From JBCBJX01 sp038522735 (GTDB lineage: Bacteria > Pseudomonadota > Alphaproteobacteria > Caulobacterales > Parvularculaceae): a DNA stretch of 64,000 bases. Below the pieces are notes generated by a model. The model had not been told where the DNA came from. It ran no database searches and saw only the letters and a program-made list of their open reading frames with translations. Location: the NCBI GenBank assembly GCA_038522735.1, contig JBCBJX010000002.1, forward strand, positions 1 to 64,000, in the 5' to 3' direction. Positions 35,701 through 43,729 of the stretch are shown piece after piece. The position numbers and the translations under genes are program-made. Each line of letters begins with the position of its first letter. Position 1 is the stretch's first letter.

Positions 35701-36464
35701 ACATCCAGAAATCAATCGTCGGCGGCCACAAGGTCTATCTGCACACGGGCGAGTTCGACGAAGGCGAGCTCGGCGAGATCTTCATCGACATGCATAAAGA
35801 GGGCGCGGCCTTCCGCTCCCTGATGAATAACTTCGCTATCGCGATCTCCCTCGGCCTGCAATACGGCGTGCCGCTGGAGGAGTTCGTCGACGCCTATCTC
35901 TACACCCGCTTCGAGCCGGCTGGCCCGGTCGCCGGCAACGACCAGATCAAGCACGCGACGTCGATCCTCGACTATATCTTCCGTGAACTCGCGATCTCCT
36001 ATCTCGGCCGATCCGACCTCGCCCATGTCGATCCTGCGGACAGCGCCGTCGACGCCCTCGGCCGGGGCGTCGATGAGGAAAAGGTGAAGGCGGAGGCGAC
36101 GAAGCTCATCTCCAAGGGCTTCTCCCGGTCGGCGGGCACGGACAATCTCGTCGTGCTGCGCGGCGGCGATTTCGACCGCCTGCGAAAACAGAACGGCGGG
36201 CGCGACGAGACCGAAACGGAAGAGATCGAGAACGCAGCGCCCGCGAGCGAGAGCGCGGTCCGCTCCCAGGTCCGCGACCTCGCCGACGCGCTCCGCCCGC
36301 CCCAGAGCGGCCGGCTTTCCGACCCGACCCGCGACCGCGTCGCCGCCGCGCGCCTCAAGGGCTATGAAGGCGACGCCTGTCCCGAATGCGGACAGTTCAC
36401 CCTGGTGCGGTCAGGCTCATGCATGCGCTGCGACAGCTGCGGAGCGAATACGGGCTGCGGGTGA
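32787..36464 (+). CDS. nrdJ: Adenosylcobalamin-dependent ribonucleotide reductase (class II)
   Basis: A protein of about 1225 residues that reduces ribonucleotides without needing oxygen. The class II barrel shows NSPQWFNTGLYWAYG, KYGSGSGANFSFLRG, GSNPCSEYLFLDDTACNLASLNL-like (ASNPCSEYLFLDDTACNLASLNL) with the reducible Cys, the APTGTIGLLMDCDTTGVEPDYALVKYKKL segment, and QPFVSGGISKTVNLPAAASVEDC. The C-terminus carries the redox-active/zinc-ribbon Cys (CPECGQFTL, CMRCDSCG). It has the domain insertions usual for the long alphaproteobacterial form. ATG 32787 is preferred over GTG 32778 because the protein then begins MKISRFYT. No cobalamin riboswitch was recognised upstream. Confidence 0.96.
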   Translation: MKISRFYTAETASPYGDIRFAERTSKSVGEADAGRTIEAPQAWSQIAVDILAQKYVRRSGVPAATERVGDDDAPDWLKRRAPAKGAEAGAETSARQVFERLAGAWAWWGWTHGVFDAEEDARAFHDELCYMLAAQIAAPNSPQWFNTGLYWAYGLEGPPQGHYFVDPATNGVKRSKNAYERPQPHACFIQSVTDDLVSDGGVMELWRREARLFKYGSGSGANFSFLRGEGEPLSGGGKSSGLISFLRIGDVAAGAIKSGGTTRRAAKMVVVDVDHPDIEAFIRWKVDEEMKVAALVAGSAALRAHLPEVMRAVVEADAKLDEAARLDPKENAGLKSAIRAARRAGVPEGAIRRVIDFAAQGFTHIETPLFDIDWDGEGYRSVFGQNANNSVRVSNAFLQAVADDGDWELIRRTDGGVAKRLPARAVWTEMAEAAWASADPGVQFKDTINEWHTCPAGGDIRASNPCSEYLFLDDTACNLASLNLVKFKREDGSFDIDAFEHAARLWTIVLDISVSMAQFPSREVARRSFDYRTLGLGFANLGGLLMSSGLAYDSDAGRETAAAITALLTGVGYRTSAELADALGAFPKHDDNAEAAARVVANHRAAAHGKTGKADYQGLTIRPQPLADAGGPRRALIAAARDVWDDAEALGAEHGFRNAQVSAIAPTGTIGLLMDCDTTGVEPDYALVKYKKLAGGGFFKIINRSVPAALEALGYASDEIDEIVAYAVGRGTLDGAPHINPESLRREGFGDRELALVEEALKDAFDIRAAFSHYVLGEEFCAKVLGVPAEDLDRADFDLLRGLGFGDEEVAEADLYVSGAMTLEGAPYLKPEHLAVFDCATPCGRRGTRALSIDAHLKMMAAVQPFVSGGISKTVNLPAAASVEDCSKVYMRAWQLGLKSVALYRDGSKLSQPLASAFIDTPEHFDEVEETVEKVVEAPAAEKARIVAERIVERVVERAPGRRRLPDRRKGYIQKSIVGGHKVYLHTGEFDEGELGEIFIDMHKEGAAFRSLMNNFAIAISLGLQYGVPLEEFVDAYLYTRFEPAGPVAGNDQIKHATSILDYIFRELAISYLGRSDLAHVDPADSAVDALGRGVDEEKVKAEATKLISKGFSRSAGTDNLVVLRGGDFDRLRKQNGGRDETETEEIENAAPASESAVRSQVRDLADALRPPQSGRLSDPTRDRVAAARLKGYEGDACPECGQFTLVRSGSCMRCDSCGANTGCG

Positions 36465-36786
36465 CGGGCGGGGAACGCCGTCCTGCGCGACGCGGCGCTG
36501 CGCGCCGCTCCTCAGGACGAAGGTCGCTCCCGTTCATCTCAGAGCAGTCTTCGTCCTGAGGAGCCGCCCCTTCGAGACGCCGCCTCGCGGCGGCTCCTCA
36601 GGGTGAAGAGGCGCGCGTCGCGAAGGACGGCGGCGCTTCCAGATCCCCTTCAAAACCGCGGAAAATTTAAGCCGAACAGTCGTTTAAGGTTAAGACTTTT
36701 GTCAGCGGCGGCGCGCTAGCCTCATCGACGATCGGCGGTCGGCGCCGGTTCGCGACGGCGCGCGCCTGCGCCGAGGACGAGGCTCC
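36465..36786. repeat. Palindromic repeat array B (between nrdJ and pentapeptide gene)
   Basis: From 36477 to 36633 this gap holds copies of the same repeat family as array A: CGTCCTGCGCGACG ... GCTCCTCAGGACGAAG (36478-36522), CTTCGTCCTGAGGAG (36549-36563), then CCTTCGAGACGCCGCCTCGCGGCGGCTCCTCAGGGTGA (36569-36606) and GTCGCGAAGGACGG (36617-36630). The remaining 36634-36786 is more AT-rich (around 36658-36705) and should contain the promoter of the pentapeptide gene. Confidence 0.85.
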
Positions 36787-37668
36787 ATGGCTCGCTTGCT
36801 CACGCTCATCGCTTGCGTCGGCTTCATGCTGTACCTCGTCGTCTATTCCTTCATGCCGACCTCTGCGAAGAACCGCCTGCCCGGCCCCCTGCGCGAGGCG
36901 ACGAAACAGCTGGTGATCGTCGGATACGACGTCCTCGACACGATCGTAGACGCGCTCGGCCCCGGCCTCTCCAGAACGCTGCAGCAGATCGAGGAGGAAG
37001 GCCCCGCCGTCATCACCGGCGCGGTGAAGCGCGAGCCGACCGGCGTCGATGAAAGCGAGAAGTTTCTTCTGGGCGCAGAGTATGAAGGCGAGAACCTCGT
37101 TGAAGCGCGCTTCAACGGCTCGACGCTGACGAACGCCTTCTTCCGCGGCGCCCTCCTTGAGCGCGCCCGCTTCGAAACGGCCGCCCTGCAGGGCGCGAAC
37201 TTCAACGAGGCGGACCTCACCAACGCCGTCCTGACGGGCGCCGATGCGAGCTTCGCGCGCTTTGAAGCCGCCCGGCTCTCCGGCGTCGCGGCCCGCGCCT
37301 TGCGCGCAACGAAGGCGGGCTTCGACCGGGCCGTCCTCGATCGCGCCCGCCTCGACCGGGCCTATCTCGCCCGCGCGAACTTCCTCGGCGCCAAAGCGCC
37401 CGGCGCCTCCTTCCAGGATGCTGTGCTCGAGGAAGCGGACTTTACGGGCGCCGACTTGACGGGCGCCCGCCTCGACCGGGCGGTGCTTGCGGGCGCCAAG
37501 TTCGCGGGCGCGAACCTTGCGGGCGCGGTGCTCGACGGCGCGGACCTTTCCTCCGCAGACCTCTCCGCCGCTATCGGCCTCACCGCCGGGCAGCTCGCCC
37601 GCGCCTGCGGCGACGCCGGCACGAAGACGCCGGAGGGTTTCGCCCCCCTCGCCGCCTGCCCGAAATAG
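36787..37668 (+). CDS. Membrane-anchored pentapeptide-repeat protein
   Basis: A 293-residue protein. One N-terminal TM (LLTLIACVGFMLYLVVYSFM) is followed by a short helical stretch and, from about residue 98 to 262, tandem pentapeptide repeats of the A(D/N)LxG/x type (ALLERARFETAALQGANF, ANFLGAKAPGASF, ADFTGADLTGARLDRA), forming a right-handed four-sided beta helix. The end (GLTAGQLARACGDAGTKTPEGFAPLAAC) is the conserved tail of many such proteins. The function is unknown; most family members have none assigned. Confidence 0.9.
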   Translation: MARLLTLIACVGFMLYLVVYSFMPTSAKNRLPGPLREATKQLVIVGYDVLDTIVDALGPGLSRTLQQIEEEGPAVITGAVKREPTGVDESEKFLLGAEYEGENLVEARFNGSTLTNAFFRGALLERARFETAALQGANFNEADLTNAVLTGADASFARFEAARLSGVAARALRATKAGFDRAVLDRARLDRAYLARANFLGAKAPGASFQDAVLEEADFTGADLTGARLDRAVLAGAKFAGANLAGAVLDGADLSSADLSAAIGLTAGQLARACGDAGTKTPEGFAPLAACPK

Positions 37669-37718
37669 CCGAGCCCGCCGACTTGACGGGACGCGCCCGG
37701 GCGCGCCTTTTCGTCGGC

Positions 37719-38120
37719 ATGGACCTCAATCAGATCACCCTCGACTGTTCGGACCTTGAGAGGTCGCGGGCCTTCTACGCCGCCCTCGGGTTTCGCCTCA
37801 TCGTCTGGTCGCCGCCCCGCTACGCCCGCTTCGAGGCGCCGTCAGGCTCCACCACGCTCTCCCTGCACCACGCCGATCCGTGCACGTGCGCAGGGACGTC
37901 GCTCTATTTCGAAGTCGAGGATGTCGATGCGACCGTCGCGAGGATCCGCGAAGCGGGCGTCGCCTTCGCGACGGAGCCGACGGATCAAAGCTGGCGCTGG
38001 CGGGAGGCCTGGTTCGCCGACCCGGACGGCCGGCGCCTCTGCGTCTACCACGCCGGCCTCGACCGCCGGTTCCCACCCTGGCGGACGGATGCGGAGGGAA
38101 ATCCGTCTAAAGAACGTTAG
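37719..38120 (+). CDS. VOC-family (glyoxalase/bleomycin-resistance fold) protein
   Basis: A protein of about 133 residues with one VOC module: NQITLDCSDLERSRAFYAALGFRLI at the start and WREAWFADPDGRRLCVYHAG at the end. Glu in YFEVEDVDATV and residues near WRW could contribute to metal binding. ATG 37719 is used because the fold starts directly after it; TTG 37683 would add 12 residues. The gene ends convergently on aspS with a 4-bp overlap. The substrate is unknown. Confidence 0.85.
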   Translation: MDLNQITLDCSDLERSRAFYAALGFRLIVWSPPRYARFEAPSGSTTLSLHHADPCTCAGTSLYFEVEDVDATVARIREAGVAFATEPTDQSWRWREAWFADPDGRRLCVYHAGLDRRFPPWRTDAEGNPSKER

Positions 38121-39901
38121 TCCGTCTTCTCCACGATCGGCATGGCCACCCGGATGTGGACGTCCTTCAGCTGTTCCGGCGTCGCTTCGACGGGCGCCTT
38201 CAGCAGCAGGTCCTCGGCGTTCTGTGTCATCGGGAACATCGTCACTTCACGGATATTCTGCTGGTCCGCGAGCAGCATGACGATGCGCTCGATCCCCATG
38301 GCGCAGCCTCCGTGGGGCGGCGCGCCGAATTTGAAGGCATTCAAGAGCCCGCCGAATTTTTCCTCGACCACCTCCGGTCCGTAGCCGCACTTTTCGAAGA
38401 CGGCGTACATGATCTCCGGCTTGTGGTTCCGGATGGCGCCCGAACCGAGCTCGTAGCCGTTGCAGACGAGATCGTATTGCCAGCCCTTGATCGTCTCCGG
38501 GTCCTCCGCATCGAGAGCGGCGAGTTCGCCCTGGGGCATGGAGAACGGGTTGTGGGAGAAATCGATCGCGCCTTCGTCGTCCCGCTCATAAATCGGGAAG
38601 TCGACGATCCAGGCGAGTTCGAATGAGTCGGTCTTCGAGAGCTTCAGCTCTTCACCGACAAGCACGCGCGCTTTCGCGGCGACGTCTAGGAAGTCCTTCG
38701 GCTCGCCGGCGAGGAAGAAGGCCGCATCGCCGGCTTTCAGGCCAAGCTGCTCCGCGATCGCGCGCACTTTGTCGCCGCCGATGTTCTTCGCGATGGGGCC
38801 CTGCCCGTCGCCCTCGTTGAACATGATGTAGCCCATGCCCGGGAGGCCCTGTTTCTGGGCCCAGACATTCATCCGGTCGCAGAAGGCTCTGGAGCCGCCT
38901 GTCGGCGCCGGGATCGCGCGGATCTCCGCCTTCGGATTTCCGGCGAGGATGTTCGCGAACACCTTGAAGCCGGAGCCGACGAAGTGCTCCGAGACGACCT
39001 GCATCTCCAGGGGGCACCTGAGATCCGGCTTGTCAGTCCCGTACTTCAGGAGCGCCTCCGCAAACGGAATTTCCCGGAACGGATAGGAGGAAACCTCCCG
39101 TTCGCCGGCGAACTCCGCGAAGACGTCGCGCATCACCGGGCCGACGGCGTCGAAGACGTCCTGCTGTTCGACGAAGCTCATTTCGAGGTCGAGCTGGTAA
39201 AATTCGCCGGCGGAGCGATCGGCGCGGGCGTCCTCGTCCCGGAAGCAGGGCGCGATCTGGAAATACCGATCGAAGCCGGAGACCATGATGAGCTGCTTGA
39301 AGATCTGCGGCGCCTGCGGCAGGGCGTAGAACTTGCCGGGGTGCAGCCGCGACGGCACGAGGAAGTCGCGCGCGCCTTCCGGGCTCGAGGCGGTGAGGAT
39401 CGGCGTCTGATACTCCGTGAACCCCGCCCGCTCCATGCCGTTCCGGACGGCGCGGATGACCTGCGAGCGCAGCATGATGTTCGCGTGCAGCGTATCACGG
39501 CGAAGGTCGAGATAACGGTGGGTCATGCGGATGTCTTCAGGGTACTCCGGCTCCCCGAAGACCGGCAGGGGCAGATCGTCCGCCGCCGACATGACCTCGA
39601 ATTCGGTGATCCGAACCTCGATCTCGCCGGTCGCAAGGTTCGGGTTCTTCACGTCATCATCGCGGGCGACGACGGTTCCCGTGACGCGGACGACGCTTTC
39701 CTGACGGACGCGTTCGACCGCGCCGAAGAAGCTCATCTCCGGTTCGACGACCAGCTGCGTCAGCCCGTAATGGTCGCGCAGATCGATGAAGAGAAGCCCG
39801 CCATGGTCGCGCTTGCGATGCACCCAGCCCGACAGCCGGACGGCGTCGCCGACCTGGTCCGCGCGCAACGCGCCGCAGGTGTGGGTCCGATAAGCGTGCA
39901 T
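38117..39901 (-). CDS. aspS: Aspartyl-tRNA synthetase
   Basis: A 594-residue class IIb synthetase. The N-terminal OB anticodon-binding fold (about 16-105, RLSGWVHRKRDHGGLLFIDLRDHYGLTQLVV) leads to motif 2 in FRDEDARADRSAGEFYQLDLEMSF, the bacterial GAD insert (about 290-420), and motif 3 in PPHGGCAMGIERIVMLLADQQNIREVTMFP. Length and GAD insert mark the bacterial type. It belongs to the ancestral aspS/rnd/ppx/ppk neighbourhood, but about 4.5 kb of other genes now separate it from rnd. Confidence 0.97.
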   Translation of the reverse strand: MHAYRTHTCGALRADQVGDAVRLSGWVHRKRDHGGLLFIDLRDHYGLTQLVVEPEMSFFGAVERVRQESVVRVTGTVVARDDDVKNPNLATGEIEVRITEFEVMSAADDLPLPVFGEPEYPEDIRMTHRYLDLRRDTLHANIMLRSQVIRAVRNGMERAGFTEYQTPILTASSPEGARDFLVPSRLHPGKFYALPQAPQIFKQLIMVSGFDRYFQIAPCFRDEDARADRSAGEFYQLDLEMSFVEQQDVFDAVGPVMRDVFAEFAGEREVSSYPFREIPFAEALLKYGTDKPDLRCPLEMQVVSEHFVGSGFKVFANILAGNPKAEIRAIPAPTGGSRAFCDRMNVWAQKQGLPGMGYIMFNEGDGQGPIAKNIGGDKVRAIAEQLGLKAGDAAFFLAGEPKDFLDVAAKARVLVGEELKLSKTDSFELAWIVDFPIYERDDEGAIDFSHNPFSMPQGELAALDAEDPETIKGWQYDLVCNGYELGSGAIRNHKPEIMYAVFEKCGYGPEVVEEKFGGLLNAFKFGAPPHGGCAMGIERIVMLLADQQNIREVTMFPMTQNAEDLLLKAPVEATPEQLKDVHIRVAMPIVEKTD

Positions 39902-40063
39902 GGCCCGCCCTCCTTGTCTTTCGCCGATGCCCGGAAAGTCGCGGGATAGCGCATGCGGCGCCGCGGCGTGTCAAGCCGCGCTCGGCCGCGTCGCCGATGC
40001 GACGAACCGCAACCCTTTTTTGCGGGATCGGGCTAGGCTCGCGAAAAATCGAAAGCGACCCCG

Positions 40064-42118
40064 ATGCGTCTCCCCGCCCTGCTGATCCTCCTTCTCACCG
40101 CGCTCGCGACGCCGTCCGTCGCCGGGCCGTGGAGCGAAGACGGCCTCGACGCCCTGCGCGCCCGGGCCGAGGCGGCCGGCTCGACGAGCCTCGTGCTCCT
40201 GACCGACGGCGAGGCCGTGCTTGAATGGGGCGACGTCGCGACGCCGACGCCCGTCCACTCGGTCCGCAAATCGGTCCTCGCCGCGCTGATCGCCCAGAAC
40301 CTCGGCGACGGGCCGGGCGAGATCCCCCTGGAAGCGACGCTTGCAGACCTCGGGATCGACGACGTCCCGCCGCTCGCCGCCGCCCAGCGAGAAGCGCGGG
40401 TCCTCGATCTCCTGCGCAGCACGTCCGGCGTCGCCCGGCCCGCCGCCGCCGAAACCGTCGGCATGCGGCGCGCGAAGAGCCGCCTCCTCGGCGACGGCCG
40501 CCCGCCCGGAACGACGTGGGCCTACAACAACTGGGACTACAACGTGCTGACCACCGTGCTTGAGGAACGCACCGGCCGCAGCGTCGCCGACCTCTTCGCC
40601 GACGGGCTGGCGCGGCCGCTGGGGTTGCGCGATGTCGACGACGGTACGGTCTTTCTTTATGCCGAGCCTGACGTCTCGCCTCACCGCAAAGCCGGCTTCG
40701 CCCTATCGGCCCGCGATATGGCGACCTTCGGCGAGCTGCATCGGCGCGGCGGACGCCTTAACGGGAAGCGGCTCCTGCCGCGCGGCTGGACGCGGCGCAT
40801 CGTCGAGGACTTTGAGTATACGGACGAAGGGCCATGGCGGGCGGGGCACGGGCTCCTCTGGTGGCTGCCGCTCGGCCTGGAAGCCCGGCGGGCCGGCGTA
40901 CCAGACGGCGCCTACTATGCAAGCGGCTTCGCCGGGCAGGCGATCCTCGTCGTTCCGGCATGGCGCTCTGTCCTGGTGCTGAAGACGGATACGCGCGGGT
41001 ACGAGCCGGCGATCAACGCGCTCGCCGAACGCGAGGGGCTTGATCCCGACGCGCCGGAGACGCTCGAGCGGTTCATCGGAACCATCGCCGGGGCGGACTG
41101 CGCGCCTCGCCCGGCCCGGCCGTCCAGCTGCGATGAAACGCCGTTCGTCGATGGCGGCGAGGTCTCCGACATCTTCAGGGCCCTCGCCGAAGCGTGGACG
41201 GGTCGCCGGCCGAAACCGCCGAAGCCCCGTGTGGCCGCGGACGCCGACTGGCTGCCCGGCCGCATCTCCGACGTCGATGCGGTCCGCAGCCTGATCGCCC
41301 GCGACAGCGGCGATCCGGGCGAAGCGGAGGTCTACGGCGCCCTCGGCTACGCTTTCATCATCAACGTCTCGGAGCGCCTCGTCCCCTGGGCCACGGGCGT
41401 CTGGGACACCGGGCCGATGCTCGGCCTCGCCGGCAACGTCGGCCTTGAGATCGACGTTCTGTCCGACCGCCTCGGCTCGACGACGTTCGATGAGAGCCAG
41501 AAAGAAGCGTGGCGTCGGGCCCGCGATGCGATCGACGCCGGCCGGCCGGCCGTCGGCTTCGGCGTCCTTGAGCCCTCCAACTATCTCATCGCCGGATACG
41601 ATGCTGACGGATATTATGTCGTCGGCCCGGATGCGCCGGAACGTGTCGGGTCTGCGCCCTGGCGCAGCCTCGGCCGCGACTCCGTCGGCGTCCTCAGCCT
41701 CTGGACGACCGCGCGCGCCACGCCGATCGACCGGACCGCCGCCCGCGACGCCGCTCTCGCCTTCGCCTTGCATCACGCCGCGCCGGGCTCCGATCTCATC
41801 TTCGACGGCTACGCCTCCGGACCCGCTGCATACGACGTGTGGATCGCCGCCCTCGAGGACGCGCCTCCAGCCTGGTCGCGCTACGCCGCCGGCCACTGGG
41901 CCGCGATGCGCCGCCTCGCCGCGGATTATCTTGGCAGCTTCGACGATTCCGAGGCGTTGCTGCGCGCGGCAGACCTTTACGAAGAACTGGCGGAGACGCT
42001 TCAGTCTGCGCCGAGCGCTGCTGATCCGAAAAGAACGCTGCGCGCCGCGCAAAGCCTTGAGACTAAGGCGCTGGATGAGATCGCGCTGCATCTCGTCGGC
42101 GCCGACGGGAGCGAGTGA
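40064..42118 (+). CDS. Exported serine beta-lactamase-fold hydrolase fused to a C39/BtrH-like domain
   Basis: A 684-residue protein. It has a signal peptide (LPALLILLLTALATPSVA) and a class C beta-lactamase/esterase domain (about 25-340) with SxxK (Ser66-VR-Lys69), YxN (Tyr154-N-Asn156) and a GHG in place of KTG. A second domain (about 385-580) has the AW..A.DAIDAGRPAVGFGVLEPSNYLIAGYDADGYYVVGPD pattern I associate with papain-fold C39/BtrH-like proteins, and the C-terminal 100 residues are helical. I see no obvious nucleophilic Cys in the second domain, so it may be a binding rather than a cutting module. The cleavage target is unknown. It shares GTGA with the next possible start. Confidence 0.65.
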   Translation: MRLPALLILLLTALATPSVAGPWSEDGLDALRARAEAAGSTSLVLLTDGEAVLEWGDVATPTPVHSVRKSVLAALIAQNLGDGPGEIPLEATLADLGIDDVPPLAAAQREARVLDLLRSTSGVARPAAAETVGMRRAKSRLLGDGRPPGTTWAYNNWDYNVLTTVLEERTGRSVADLFADGLARPLGLRDVDDGTVFLYAEPDVSPHRKAGFALSARDMATFGELHRRGGRLNGKRLLPRGWTRRIVEDFEYTDEGPWRAGHGLLWWLPLGLEARRAGVPDGAYYASGFAGQAILVVPAWRSVLVLKTDTRGYEPAINALAEREGLDPDAPETLERFIGTIAGADCAPRPARPSSCDETPFVDGGEVSDIFRALAEAWTGRRPKPPKPRVAADADWLPGRISDVDAVRSLIARDSGDPGEAEVYGALGYAFIINVSERLVPWATGVWDTGPMLGLAGNVGLEIDVLSDRLGSTTFDESQKEAWRRARDAIDAGRPAVGFGVLEPSNYLIAGYDADGYYVVGPDAPERVGSAPWRSLGRDSVGVLSLWTTARATPIDRTAARDAALAFALHHAAPGSDLIFDGYASGPAAYDVWIAALEDAPPAWSRYAAGHWAAMRRLAADYLGSFDDSEALLRAADLYEELAETLQSAPSAADPKRTLRAAQSLETKALDEIALHLVGADGSE

Positions 42119-42171
42119 AGACGAAAACCGCCGCTCGCGTCACCACGCGCGCGACCGCTAGGGGTTTGGAT

Positions 42172-42957
42172 ATGCCGTACGCGAGCGCGCCGTACTGGAT
42201 CGCAGGTCTCGTCGCATTGACGATCTTTGCATTCTGGCCGTTTTACTTCAGCAGCTTCGGGTCGGCGCCGGCGGCGGCCCATTTTCACGCCGCCACTGCG
42301 TTCGCATGGATGGCGCTCTTGTTTACGCAGAGCCTCGCCATCGATCGCGGCTGGCGTGGCATCCACCGGTCGGCAGGACGCGCCAGCCTGCTTCTCGCCC
42401 CGCTCTTTCTCGCCGGCGGGTTCTGGGTCGTTCAGACTGGAAACGAGGCGTCCACGCCGTTCGGCGAAACGGTCGGCCTCCGGCTCGCCTTTCAGGACCT
42501 CGCATCCCTTTTTGGGTTCGGATATTTCTACTTCCAGGCCCTGCGCACCCGTCGCAAGGCGACTCTGCATGGCGGCTACATGCTCGCCACCTGTCTGCTC
42601 CTTCTCTATCCGACAGTTTTTCGCTTGCTTCCGACCCACATCCCGATGCTGGCGATCAACGGTCCGGACGATTTCGTGAACGTCGAAATCAGCGTTCACA
42701 TCTCGAATGCTCTAACCGTGGCATTCGCATTCTGGATCGCGCACCGTTCGCAAGAAGGCGGTCGTCCGTTCGCGGAAGTCGCCGGTGTTGCAGCACTGTC
42801 CAGCTTAGCGCTCGTATCGTTCACCCGGCTCGACGCCTGGGAATTTGTCCCCAGGGGAGTGGGCGCCCTACCTGCAACAGCGGTGTTCGCAAGCGGGCTT
42901 GTGTTCGGCGCAACGTGCAGCATCCTAGGATGGCGCACCTGCACGTCACGGAGCTGA
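42172..42957 (+). CDS. Uncharacterised integral membrane protein (about 7 TM)
   Basis: A protein of about 261 residues with roughly seven hydrophobic helices (WIAGLVALTIFAFWPFYF, HFHAATAFAWMALLFTQSLAI, GRASLLLAPLFLAGGFWVV, LAFQDLASLFGFGYFYFQAL, GGYMLATCLLLLYPTVFRLL, VHISNALTVAFAFWIA, FASGLVFGATCSILG). Conserved-looking His residues (HFHAA, GIHRSAGR, LHGGYM) recall DUF2306-like membrane proteins, but I cannot assign a family firmly. ATG 42172 follows TAGGGG; GTG 42115, overlapping the previous stop, is an alternative. It is likely co-transcribed with the hydrolase-fusion gene. Confidence 0.7.
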   Translation: MPYASAPYWIAGLVALTIFAFWPFYFSSFGSAPAAAHFHAATAFAWMALLFTQSLAIDRGWRGIHRSAGRASLLLAPLFLAGGFWVVQTGNEASTPFGETVGLRLAFQDLASLFGFGYFYFQALRTRRKATLHGGYMLATCLLLLYPTVFRLLPTHIPMLAINGPDDFVNVEISVHISNALTVAFAFWIAHRSQEGGRPFAEVAGVAALSSLALVSFTRLDAWEFVPRGVGALPATAVFASGLVFGATCSILGWRTCTSRS

Positions 42958-43008
42958 AAGACGGCGTGGGGGACCCGACATGCCGGGCATTGTTAAAGGC
43001 CATAGCGT

Positions 43009-43581
43009 TCAGATCCCCGCGACAGCCGCCGCCGCGGCGGACTTCATAAGCGCGACCGGCGCGCCGCTCCGGGCCATGACGCGGAGTCCGAAGTAAACGG
43101 CGAGCAACTCCGACGCCTTGTTCAACCGACGCGTTTCATTTGTGGCGTAGGGCTCGGATGCCGACAGGGCGACGAAGAGGCCGTATCGCAACCGTTCGAT
43201 CTGCCGCCCGACGGCCTCTCGGGACGCTGGGTCATGGTCCGCCTGATCGAGGCTCGCAGCGCAGACGAAACAGCCGAGCCGGTCGCCGGTCTCAGCATCG
43301 GCGACCGCAAGGTCGAAGAACGCCTTTACGCGCTCCGCCGCAGTGCCGAAACCGGTGAGGATATCGAGGCCGGCGCGCACCTCGTTGCGGGCGTAGTGGT
43401 CGAACGCGGCGAGGTAGAGCCCTCGCTTGTCGCCATAGAGCCTGTAGAGGCTTTGCTTCTTGAGCCCTGTCGCCGCTTCCATGGCGCTCATGGAGGCGCC
43501 CTCATAGCCTTCCTTCCAGAACACAGTCTTTACCGCAGCGAGGGCGTCCTCCTCGTCAAATCCGCGCGGGCGTCCAGCCAT
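43009..43581 (-). CDS. TetR-family regulator
   Basis: A 190-residue regulator. The HTH is DALAAVKTVFWKEGYEGASMSAMEAATGLKKQSLYRLYGDKRGLYLAAFDHY, followed by a helical C-terminal domain with Cys residues in LGCFVCAASLD that could sense redox or electrophiles. ATG 43581 (MAGRPRGFDEEDA) is the typical start; an upstream in-frame start would add 14 residues reaching into the operator region. It is divergent from the AhpD-like gene, and a strong palindrome (43627-43644) lies between them, so it probably represses both. Confidence 0.92.
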   Translation of the reverse strand: MAGRPRGFDEEDALAAVKTVFWKEGYEGASMSAMEAATGLKKQSLYRLYGDKRGLYLAAFDHYARNEVRAGLDILTGFGTAAERVKAFFDLAVADAETGDRLGCFVCAASLDQADHDPASREAVGRQIERLRYGLFVALSASEPYATNETRRLNKASELLAVYFGLRVMARSGAPVALMKSAAAAAVAGI

Positions 43582-43602
43582 GGCGACGCTCTCCAATACG
43601 TT

Positions 43603-43612
43603 ACCGATCGGT
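43603..43612. promoter_or_regulatory. Secondary palindrome near the TetR gene start
   Basis: ACCGATCGGT is a perfect 10-bp palindrome whose right half (GGTCCG, 43610-43615) recurs as CGGACC in the main operator at 43627-43644. It may be a second, weaker binding site. Confidence 0.35.
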
Positions 43613-43626
43613 CCGCTTTTCATACT

Positions 43627-43644
43627 TTACGGACCATTCCGTAA
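43627..43644. promoter_or_regulatory. Probable TetR operator between divergent genes
   Basis: TTACGGA-CCAT-TCCGTAA is a perfect 7-bp inverted repeat with a 4-bp spacer, 45 bp upstream of the TetR start and 85 bp upstream of the AhpD-like start, the size expected for a TetR-family site. Confidence 0.75.
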
Positions 43645-43729
43645 CAATATGTACGCTCCGTCGGCGCGATGCAAGCGCCGTCAGCATCCATCACCCGACG
43701 GGCGTCGCCCGCACCAAAAGGAGAGACCC

